A model generated the notes under the pieces. That model was not told where the DNA came from. It was given only the letters and a program-made list of their open reading frames with translations, and ran no database searches. From Aquisalimonas sp. (lineage in GTDB: Bacteria > Pseudomonadota > Gammaproteobacteria > Nitrococcales > Aquisalimonadaceae), in contig SKYZ01000263.1 in assembly GCA_007127625.1 (NCBI GenBank), positions 1-5,401 on the forward strand: DNA of 5,401 nucleotides, read 5' to 3'. Positions within the stretch are counted from its first letter, which is position 1. Every line of letters begins with the position of its first letter. Below are positions 1-5,401 of this stretch, piece after piece. Position numbers and translations under genes: made by a program.

Positions 1-565
1 GGCCCTGTCCGCCCAGGTCCGATGCCAGCAGCGAGAACGCCGTCTCCGTCGCATAGCTCTCGACGTCCATGACCCGAGGCGTGATGCCGGCCGCTTCGCA
101 GGCGTCCACCCGACTCTCGACATTGTCGGACCGGGACGCCACGAGCAGCACGTCGACATTGTTTTCGCCTTCCGACGCCCCCATCACCTGGAAATCGAGG
201 TTAACCTCGTCCAGCGGGTAGGGAACGTACTGATCGGCCTGCAGCTCGATCTGAGCCTCCAGCTCCTGTTCGCCCAGGTCCGCCGGCATGGCAATGGTCT
301 TGCTGATGGCGGCGGAGCCCGGCACGGCCAGAGCGGCAGAGCGGAGCTTGGTGCGAGACCGCTTCACTGCGGCCTTGATGGCCTCGGAAACGGCATCGAT
401 ATCAGAGATGCTTTTTTCCACCACGGCATTGGCGGGGAGCGGCTCCACCGCGTAGCTTTCAACGCGATACTTGCCGTCCTGGCCCTTGAGCTCCAGCAGC
501 TTGATGGCAGTGGAGCTGATGTCGATGCCCAACAGTGGTGGGCTTTTCTTGCGAAAGAGTCCCAC
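1..565 (-). CDS. pilM: Type IV pilus assembly protein PilM, 5' part (3' end outside window)
   Basis: PilM is a cytoplasmic actin-like (FtsA-fold) protein. It binds the short N-terminal tail of PilN and joins the PilMNOP inner-membrane alignment subcomplex of the type IV pilus machine. My translation of the minus strand gives 188 codons, about half of the usual ~350 residues. It starts MGLFRKKSPPLLGIDISSTA, which has the basic N-terminus and the GIDISSTAIKLLEL nucleotide-binding strand (residues 13-26) typical of the family. Other family-like segments are AVPGSAAISKTIAMP (80-94), ADQYVPYPLDEVNLDF (110-125), VDVLLVASRSDNVE (137-150) and MDVESYA (166-172). The start is GTG at 565, chosen because the family's MGLF-like beginning falls there and AAGGGA lies 6 bases upstream. 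The frame stays open further upstream, but without family-like sequence. It is divergent from mrcA, as in Pseudomonas. pilN, pilO, pilP and pilQ would be expected beyond the left edge; this is inference. Confidence 0.95.
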   Translation of the reverse strand, partial: MGLFRKKSPPLLGIDISSTAIKLLELKGQDGKYRVESYAVEPLPANAVVEKSISDIDAVSEAIKAAVKRSRTKLRSAALAVPGSAAISKTIAMPADLGEQELEAQIELQADQYVPYPLDEVNLDFQVMGASEGENNVDVLLVASRSDNVESRVDACEAAGITPRVMDVESYATETAFSLLASDLGGQG

Positions 566-571
566 GGAAAA

Positions 572-577
572 TCCCTT
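572..577 (-). promoter_or_regulatory. Ribosome-binding site of pilM
   Basis: AAGGGA on the minus strand lies 6 bases before the GTG at 565. It supports GTG as the true start rather than a longer protein, since no ATG with a better site lies in the family-like part of the frame. Confidence 0.6.
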
Positions 578-633
578 GTCGTTATATGGCTTTAGAGTAA
601 GGATGTGCCCTGGAACATTCAGAGTTCATCCTA

Positions 634-662
634 ACTATAGATCAAAAGGCGAGAAATGAAAA
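634..662 (-). promoter_or_regulatory. Candidate sigma-70-type promoter for pilM
   Basis: On the minus strand TTTTCA (657-662) and TATAGT (634-639) are separated by 17 bases. They match the -35 and -10 consensus at 4 of 6 and 5 of 6 positions. The -10 lies about 70 bases before the GTG start. This is pattern matching by eye in an AT-richer stretch. A second TATAAC (minus strand, around 582-587) has no good -35 and lies too close to the ribosome-binding site. Confidence 0.3.
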
Positions 663-696
663 TCGAAGCCTGTGATCCAATGCTCGTCCCTGCGGT

Positions 697-712
697 TATA
701 ACGCTTTATACT
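697..712 (+). promoter_or_regulatory. Candidate -10 region(s) for mrcA
   Basis: Two overlapping -10-like hexamers, TATAAC (697-702) and TATACT (707-712), sit 38-53 bases before the ATG at 750, in the AT-richest part of the divergent gap. Neither has a convincing -35: the best at 17-base spacing for the second is TCGTCC (684-689), 3 of 6. The element is back to back with the candidate pilM promoter, so the two genes could share regulatory sites. No clear operator palindrome is visible. Confidence 0.3.
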
Positions 713-749
713 CTGCGAAACCGAGACAACGTAGACACTATTGGAACCC

Positions 750-3191
750 ATGCGCCGATTCTCCCGCATCCTTGTGTACGGTCTGGCGACCGTGCTGTCC
801 CTCGCGCTGTTGGCGGCCGTTGGGGTCGCCGGCGTGTATCTTTACCTGGCGCCGCAGCTCCCGGACGTCGAAACGCTCCGGGACGTGCGCTATCAGGAAC
901 CGCTGCGCGTGTACGCCAATGATGGCCAGTTGATCGCCGAGTTCGGCGAGAACCGGCGCGAGCCGGTTCGTTATGATGCCATCCCCGAGCGCATGCGTCA
1001 GGCCTTCATCGCCGCCGAAGACCAGCGCTACTTCGATCACCCCGGCGTCGACTACCAGGGGCTGGCCCGCGCCGTCCTGCACCTGGCCCGACATCGCGAA
1101 ATCGGCCCCGGTGGCAGCACCATCACCATGCAGGTGGCCCGCAACTTCTTTCTCAGTCGTGAGCAGACCTACCTGCGTAAACTGAACGAAATTCTCCTGG
1201 CGTTCAAGATTGAGCGCGAGCTCGACAAGGAACAGATTCTCGAACTGTATCTCAACAAGATCTATCTCGGGCAGCGTGCCTACGGCGTGGGGGCGGCGTC
1301 GCAGATCTACTACGGTGTGGATCCGGATGAGCTGACCCTGGCCCAGACGGCGATGATTGCGGGTCTGCCCAAGGCGCCGTCGGCATGGAATCCGGTCGCC
1401 AACCCGGAGCGGGCCCTGCAGCGCCGTGCGTATGTTCTTCGCCGGATGCACGAGTCGGGGTTCATCTCCGATGAGGAGCTTGCCGAGGCCAGTACCCAGC
1501 CGGTCACCGCTCATGTACGCCGTGCACGTCCCACCGTATCGGCGCCGTTCATCGCCGAGATGGCCCGCGACCACGTGGTGGACATGGTCGGTGACCGCGC
1601 CTACACCGGCGGGTACCGGGTGCACACCACGCTTGATCCCGAGTTGCAGCGGCACGCCGATCGCGCCCTGCGGGACAACCTCATGACCTATGACCGGCGA
1701 CACGGGTATCGCGGGCCGGAGGGGCGTGTCGACCTGGACGAGCACGCCGATGCCGATGCCTGGGATCGTGTTCTCGGTGGTCTGCGGACCCTCGGTGGCC
1801 TGCGCCCCGGCCTGGTGGTGGAGGTTGGCGAGACGGCGACGGTGTACCTCGGTGACGGCGAGCGCGTGGAGCTGGGTCTGGAGGCCATGGAGTGGGCCCG
1901 GCCACGGGTGACCCAGGCGGTGGTCGGCGACCCGCCGGAGGCGGTCACTGATGTGGTGAGTGCCGGCGACGTCGTGCGCGTGCAGCGCGTCGGTGACGAC
2001 GACGTGCGACTGTCCCAGGTCCCGGACGTGGAAGGCACGGTTATCAGTCTGTCGCCGCGCAGCGGTGCAGTCCTGGCGCTGAGTGGCGGATTCGACTTCC
2101 GCAAGAGCCAGTTCAACCGTGCCGTGCAGGCCGTGCGACAGCCGGGTTCGGCGTTCAAGCCATTCATCTATTCCGCGGCGCTGGAGAACGGCTACACCAC
2201 GGCCAGCATTGTCAACGACGCGCCGGTGGTCTTTCGCGACGATGCCCTGGAGAGTACCTGGCGCCCCGAAAACTACACCGGTCGGTTCTACGGCCCGACC
2301 CGCATGCGCGAGGCGCTGGCACAGTCCCGGAATCTGGTTTCCATCCGTGTCCTTCGGGATGTGGGGACGGGCACCACAATCGACCACCTGGGCCGCTTTG
2401 GATTCCCCGCCGAACGCATGCCGGACAACCTCTCCCTGGCTCTGGGGAGTGCCGGGGTTACCCCGCTGGAGCTGACGGCGGGCTACGCGGTGTTCGCCAA
2501 CGGCGGTTACCGGGTGGAGCCCTACTTCATCTCCCGGGTGGAGGATGGCGACGGCAACGTGATCCAGGCCGCCGAACCGACACTCGCATGCGAGCAGTGC
2601 AGCGATCTCGGCATCCACCAGGGGGTGCGTCTGGGCGTGGGCGAAGACCCCGCTGCCGAGGCCAACGAGGACATCCGCCTGACGCCCACCTATCGGCCGG
2701 CGGAGCGCGTGATCTCGGAGCAGAACGCCTATCTGATGACCAGCATGCTGCAGGACGTGATCAGCCGCGGTACCGGGCGGGCGGCGCGCCGGCTCGGCCG
2801 TGACGATCTGGCCGGCAAGACGGGCAGTACCAATGATCTCCACGACGCCTGGTTCGCCGGGTACAACCCCCACCTGGTGACAACGGCATGGATCGGATTC
2901 GATCAGGCTCGCACCATGGGTCCCGGGGAGACCGGTTCACGGGCGGCGCTGCCGATCTGGACCGACTTCATGGAGCGGGCGCTTGGTGAGGTGCCGGAGA
3001 AGCAGCCGCAGCGCCCGGGTGGTCTGGTGACGGTGCGTATCGATCCCGAGTCCGGCCTGGTCACGGATTCCGGTAATCCCGACGCGATTTTCGAGACCTT
3101 CCGTTCAGATCAGGTGCCGGAGCGTGATCCGGATGCGCGTCGTAACGGCGGTGACCGCGAGCGGAATCGGGGTGACTCGCCGCTGTTCTGA
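750..3191 (+). CDS. mrcA: Penicillin-binding protein 1A, bifunctional peptidoglycan glycosyltransferase/transpeptidase
   Basis: This class A PBP (also called ponA) polymerises lipid II into glycan strands and cross-links the stem peptides on the outer face of the inner membrane. Numbering is from ATG 750 (813 residues; E. coli MrcA has 850). A short cytoplasmic MRRFSR is followed by one signal-anchor helix (about 7-34). The GT51 domain shows AAEDQRYFDHPG (catalytic Glu90), GGSTITMQ (121-128), RKLNE (143-147) and ILELYLNKIYLG (163-174). An OB-like insert spans roughly 313-425. The transpeptidase domain has SAFK (nucleophile Ser467, Lys470), SRN (526-528) and KTG (690-692), so both active sites look intact. 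A CEQC pair (614-617) matches the position of CPEC in E. coli MrcA. The tail is Arg/Asp-rich and ends SPLF. A TTG at 741 would add three residues (MEP); ATG 750 is preferred because it gives a usual MRR-type start, although both have weak ribosome-binding sites (GGAA only 3 bases before the ATG). The next gene follows after 42 bp. Confidence 0.96.
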   Translation: MRRFSRILVYGLATVLSLALLAAVGVAGVYLYLAPQLPDVETLRDVRYQEPLRVYANDGQLIAEFGENRREPVRYDAIPERMRQAFIAAEDQRYFDHPGVDYQGLARAVLHLARHREIGPGGSTITMQVARNFFLSREQTYLRKLNEILLAFKIERELDKEQILELYLNKIYLGQRAYGVGAASQIYYGVDPDELTLAQTAMIAGLPKAPSAWNPVANPERALQRRAYVLRRMHESGFISDEELAEASTQPVTAHVRRARPTVSAPFIAEMARDHVVDMVGDRAYTGGYRVHTTLDPELQRHADRALRDNLMTYDRRHGYRGPEGRVDLDEHADADAWDRVLGGLRTLGGLRPGLVVEVGETATVYLGDGERVELGLEAMEWARPRVTQAVVGDPPEAVTDVVSAGDVVRVQRVGDDDVRLSQVPDVEGTVISLSPRSGAVLALSGGFDFRKSQFNRAVQAVRQPGSAFKPFIYSAALENGYTTASIVNDAPVVFRDDALESTWRPENYTGRFYGPTRMREALAQSRNLVSIRVLRDVGTGTTIDHLGRFGFPAERMPDNLSLALGSAGVTPLELTAGYAVFANGGYRVEPYFISRVEDGDGNVIQAAEPTLACEQCSDLGIHQGVRLGVGEDPAAEANEDIRLTPTYRPAERVISEQNAYLMTSMLQDVISRGTGRAARRLGRDDLAGKTGSTNDLHDAWFAGYNPHLVTTAWIGFDQARTMGPGETGSRAALPIWTDFMERALGEVPEKQPQRPGGLVTVRIDPESGLVTDSGNPDAIFETFRSDQVPERDPDARRNGGDRERNRGDSPLF

Positions 3192-3223
3192 GTTGGTACG
3201 TCGTCACCAGGGCGGGCGACAGT

Positions 3224-3230
3224 GAGGTGA
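3224..3230 (+). promoter_or_regulatory. Strong ribosome-binding site of the 217-codon gene
   Basis: GAGGTGA, extending to GAGGTGAT, is a long match to the anti-Shine-Dalgarno end of 16S rRNA. It lies directly before the ATG at 3234 and fixes that start. It also indicates that the otherwise unrecognised reading frame is really translated. Confidence 0.75.
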
Positions 3231-3233
3231 TTC

Positions 3234-3887
3234 ATGGCGAAACAGGCAACCACCCGCGATCAGCGCATGCGTCAGCGTCTCACCCAGGAGGCCGCCCGAA
3301 TCATGGTGGACGAGGGGGTGCGTGACTACTATCAGGCCAAGCGCAAGGCCGCGGTCCGGCTGGCCGCCCCCGATACCCAGAACATGCCCCGAAACCGGGA
3401 AATCCAGGAGGCCGTGGCCGAGTACCAGCGGTTGTTCCAGGGGGAGGGGCAGGTCCAGCGCCTGCGGGAGCTGCGTGAGGCGGCACGCGAGGCCATGCAG
3501 TTCTTCGGGCGGTTTCGTCCGAGGCTGGTTGGTGCGGTGCTGGATGGCACCGCCGGGGACTGGTCCGACGTCAGTCTGCATCTGTTCGCCGATACCCCCG
3601 AGGAACTCGATGTTTTCCTCATGGATAACGGCATTCCCTTCGAGTGGGCCGAGCGGCGGCTACGGTTCAAGCGGGATGCCTGGGCGACGCTGCCAGTGTA
3701 CCGGTTCGTGGCGGGAGACGTCATGGTGGACATGACCGTTTTCACGCCGGATGGCCTGCGTCAGGCGCCGCTGAGTCCGGTGGATGGTCAGCCCATGGAG
3801 CGGGCCAATCTGCAGGCGTTGGAAGCGCTGCTTGCCGGGAGCGGCGGGCAGGACGATGCCCTGACCATTCCCCTGGTGGGCCGGTAG
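3234..3887 (+). CDS. Conserved hypothetical protein, possible degenerate nucleotidyltransferase-like fold
   Basis: I do not recognise a characterised function for this 217-residue protein; its general look is that of an uncharacterised gammaproteobacterial family. There is no signal peptide or membrane segment, so it should be cytoplasmic. The first ~95 residues are charged and helical by appearance, rich in Arg, Glu and Gln (for example RMRQRLTQEAARIM at 11-24 and QRLRELREAAREAMQFF at 75-91). A mixed alpha/beta part follows: RPRLVGAVLDGTAGDWSD (95-112), VSLHLFADTPEELDVFLMD (113-131), then GDVMVDMTVF (161-170) and DGLRQAPLSPVDGQPM (173-188). The segment G105-T106 ... S111-D112-V113-S114-L115 resembles the GS...SDIDL signature of nucleotidyltransferases, and D166 could stand for the third acidic residue. 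Ser114 replaces the second Asp, so catalysis is doubtful. This fold assignment is inference. The gene follows mrcA by 42 bp on the same strand and has a strong ribosome-binding site, so co-transcription is likely. It converges with gltA. Confidence 0.85.
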   Translation: MAKQATTRDQRMRQRLTQEAARIMVDEGVRDYYQAKRKAAVRLAAPDTQNMPRNREIQEAVAEYQRLFQGEGQVQRLRELREAAREAMQFFGRFRPRLVGAVLDGTAGDWSDVSLHLFADTPEELDVFLMDNGIPFEWAERRLRFKRDAWATLPVYRFVAGDVMVDMTVFTPDGLRQAPLSPVDGQPMERANLQALEALLAGSGGQDDALTIPLVGR

Positions 3888-3964
3888 CGGATCAGCACGC
3901 CACCTGCCGCAGTTGCTGCCCTGTCCGGAATGTCCCTTTGCGCGCTGTTGCGCCTGGTCGCAAT

Positions 3965-4002
3965 ACATGCATCGGCCGCGCCGGTGGGTGGCCGATGCAT
4001 GT
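3965..4002. terminator. Perfect 13-bp inverted repeat between convergent genes, possible bidirectional terminator
   Basis: The arms ACATGCATCGGCC (3965-3977) and GGCCGATGCATGT (3990-4002) are exact reverse complements around a 12-base loop (3978-3989). The element lies 14 bases past the gltA stop on the minus strand and 77 bases past the stop of the 217-codon gene on the plus strand. That position suits 3'-end formation for both converging transcripts, more directly for gltA. Neither side has a T-run, so it is not a canonical intrinsic terminator. It may instead stabilise 3' ends, work with Rho, or be a protein-binding palindrome. Confidence 0.55.
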
Positions 4003-4016
4003 GCGGGAGCAGTGGT

Positions 4017-5312
4017 TCAGCGTTTGTCGACGGGCACGTAGTCCCGCTTGGCGGCGCCGGTGTAGATCTGGCGTGGCCGGCCGATGCGCTGCTCCGGATC
4101 CGACACCATCTCCATCCACTGAGCCACCCAGCCGGGGGTGCGGCCGAGCGCGAACATCACCGTGAAGAACGACATGGGGATGCCCAGGGCACGGTAGATC
4201 AGCCCGGAGTAGAAATCCACGTTCGGGTACAGTTTGCGCTCGACGAAGTAGTCGTCGCTCAGGGCGATCTCTTCCAGCTTGACGGCCAGTTCCAGCTGCG
4301 GATCGTTACCCATGCCCATCTCCTCCAGGACCTCGTGGCAGGTCTCGCGGATGATGGTCGCCCGGGGATCGTAGTTCTTGTAGACGCGGTGACCGAAGCC
4401 CATGAGGCGGAAGGGGTCGTCCTTGTCTTTCGCCTTGGCGATGAACTTCTCGACGTTCCGCGCGTCGCCGATTTCCTCGAGCATGCGCAGCACCGCCTCG
4501 TTGGCACCGCCGTGGGCCGGCCCCCAGAGTGCGGCGCAGCCGGCGGAGATCGCCGCGAACGGGTTGGTGCCCGTGCTGCCCGCCAGGCGCACCGTGGAGG
4601 TGCTGGCGTTCTGTTCGTGATCGGCGTGAAGGATGAGCAGCTGGTCCAGTGCCTTCTCGGCCACCGGGTTGATCTTGTACTCCTCCGACGGGCGGGAGAA
4701 CAGCATGTTCAGGAGGTTGCCGCTATAGCTCAGCCGGTTCTTCGGGTACACGAAGGGCTCGCCGACGAAGTGCTTGAATGCCGCCGCGGCGATGGTGGGC
4801 ATCTTGGCAATGATCCGGTTGGCACAGAGCTGACGGCTCGCCGGGTCGTTGATGTCAATGCTGTCGTGATAGAACGCGGACAGGGAACCGACCACCGCCG
4901 TGAGCATGGCCATGGGATGCGCGTTGTAGTGAAAGCCGTTGAAGAAGTTCTTCAGGCTCTCGTTCACCATGGTGTGCCGGGTAATGGAGTCTACGAAATT
5001 CTCCAGCTGCGTCTTGTCCGGCAGCTCGCCGTAGAGCAGCAGGTAGGACACTTCCAGGAAGGTGCTGTGTTCGGCGAGCTGCTCGATGGGGTAGCCGCGA
5101 TAGAGCAGGGTTCCCTCGTCACCGTCGATGAAGGTGATGTCGCTGCGGCAGCTGGCCGTGGAGGTGAAGCCGGCGTCGTAGGTGAACTGGCCGAACTCCC
5201 CGTAGAGGGACTTGATGTCGATGGCCTTCGGACCGTGGGTGCCTTCGCGCACCGGGAGTTCCAGGCTCTTGCCGGAAGCATTGTCCGTGAGCGTCACAGT
5301 GTTCTTGGACAT
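4017..5312 (-). CDS. gltA: Citrate synthase (type II, hexameric type)
   Basis: The enzyme condenses oxaloacetate with acetyl-CoA to citrate and CoA, the entry step of the TCA cycle, in the cytoplasm. The 431-residue protein aligns closely with E. coli GltA (427 residues), with an offset of about three. Catalytic residues are present: His267 in [10 protein letters not shown], His308 in [15 protein letters not shown] and Asp366 in [10 protein letters not shown] (E. coli His264, His305, Asp362). [14 protein letters not shown] (229-242) is intact, as are the likely substrate-binding arginines Arg317, Arg391 and those of [11 protein letters not shown]. The N-terminal beta domain with [20 protein letters not shown] (48-67) marks the Gram-negative type II form. 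The residue aligned with E. coli Cys206, near the NADH allosteric site, is Ser209 (FSRPSEEY). The start ATG is supported by GAGGAG 8 bases upstream. The gene is monocistronic in view, converges with the 217-codon gene, and ends just before a hairpin. Confidence 0.98.
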   Translation of the reverse strand: MSKNTVTLTDNASGKSLELPVREGTHGPKAIDIKSLYGEFGQFTYDAGFTSTASCRSDITFIDGDEGTLLYRGYPIEQLAEHSTFLEVSYLLLYGELPDKTQLENFVDSITRHTMVNESLKNFFNGFHYNAHPMAMLTAVVGSLSAFYHDSIDINDPASRQLCANRIIAKMPTIAAAAFKHFVGEPFVYPKNRLSYSGNLLNMLFSRPSEEYKINPVAEKALDQLLILHADHEQNASTSTVRLAGSTGTNPFAAISAGCAALWGPAHGGANEAVLRMLEEIGDARNVEKFIAKAKDKDDPFRLMGFGHRVYKNYDPRATIIRETCHEVLEEMGMGNDPQLELAVKLEEIALSDDYFVERKLYPNVDFYSGLIYRALGIPMSFFTVMFALGRTPGWVAQWMEMVSDPEQRIGRPRQIYTGAAKRDYVPVDKR

Positions 5313-5320
5313 TCGGTGTA

Positions 5321-5326
5321 CTCCTC
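5321..5326 (-). promoter_or_regulatory. Ribosome-binding site of gltA
   Basis: GAGGAG on the minus strand lies 8 bases before the ATG at 5312, an ideal spacing. It confirms the annotated start. Confidence 0.75.
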
Positions 5327-5362
5327 GTCTCTACGGGCCATTCAAGCCACGCCTGAACCGGC

Positions 5363-5389
5363 GGTGACGGAGCCGCACTGTGGTGACGG
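5363..5389. repeat. Pair of 8-bp direct repeats upstream of gltA
   Basis: GGTGACGG occurs at 5363-5370 and 5382-5389 (CCGTCACC on the gltA strand), 19 bp from start to start, or just under two helical turns. They lie 51-77 bp upstream of the gltA start. Such spacing could suit a dimeric regulator, but two 8-mers in GC-rich DNA may also be chance. I see no convincing -35/-10 pair for gltA in the 89 bp available, so its promoter may lie past the right edge. Confidence 0.25.
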
Positions 5390-5401
5390 TTGCTGGGGAA
5401 C

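Noticed and set aside
656..922. A plus-strand 88-codon frame with AAAAGGCGAG before its ATG, overlapping the mrcA start in another frame
   Set aside because: The first ~30 codons could suggest a leader peptide, but the frame then runs 170 bp into mrcA with shadow-like composition. The start also lies upstream of the likely mrcA -10 elements and overlaps the candidate pilM -35.
2580..2610. CEQC (CxxC) in the mrcA transpeptidase region as a possible metal-binding or redox insertion
   Set aside because: E. coli MrcA has a CPEC motif at the corresponding place, so this appears to be a family trait rather than a new feature.
738..2873. A 711-codon open frame on the minus strand, opposite mrcA
   Set aside because: Its length comes from the GC-rich codon use of mrcA on the other strand. 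The translation has no recognisable domain and is rich in His, Arg and Gly as expected for an antisense shadow, while the plus strand is an unmistakable PBP1A.
3332..3745. A 137-codon minus-strand frame and a 137-codon plus-strand frame overlapping the 217-codon gene
   Set aside because: Both have Arg/Ser/Pro-rich shadow composition and no good ribosome-binding site, while the 217-codon frame has an excellent one and a globular-protein composition.
3888..3964. Small gene or RNA in the gap after the 217-codon gene
   Set aside because: No frame with a ribosome-binding site and no structured element stands out in this 77-bp stretch. A weak TTGCG/CGCAA pairing is too short to count.

Overview
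This 5.4 kb, GC-rich window looks like ordinary chromosomal housekeeping DNA of a gammaproteobacterium. The evidence is a divergent pilM / mrcA (PBP1A) pair, an arrangement known from Pseudomonas and relatives, and a class A penicillin-binding protein and citrate synthase that both resemble their E. coli counterparts. High GC and the content fit Ectothiorhodospiraceae/Chromatiales-like or pseudomonad-like bacteria, but I cannot fix the genus from the sequence.

Layout from left to right. The 5' part of pilM (minus strand, GTG start at 565, running off the left edge) encodes the actin-like inner-membrane platform protein of the type IV pilus. A 184-bp divergent intergenic region (566-749) holds candidate promoters for pilM and for mrcA. 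mrcA (plus strand, 750-3191) encodes a complete bifunctional peptidoglycan glycosyltransferase/transpeptidase. After a 42-bp gap with a strong ribosome-binding site comes a 217-codon plus-strand gene of unknown function (3234-3887). It may carry a degenerate nucleotidyltransferase-like fold and is probably co-transcribed with mrcA. A 129-bp convergent intergenic region (3888-4016) contains a perfect 13-bp inverted repeat placed just after the gltA stop. gltA (minus strand, 4017-5312) encodes a complete type II citrate synthase. The last 89 bp are its leader, with a good Shine-Dalgarno sequence and a pair of 8-bp direct repeats.

The genes do not form one pathway. PilM serves pilus assembly, PBP1A builds the cell wall that the pilus machine crosses, and citrate synthase is the entry enzyme of the TCA cycle. 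I see no mobile element, CRISPR array, tRNA, rRNA, defence system or sign of recent transfer. The most open question is the 217-residue protein beside mrcA. The other observations are modest: a hairpin without a U-tract, start-codon choice, a cysteine replacement at the E. coli-type NADH site of citrate synthase, and short repeats upstream of gltA.
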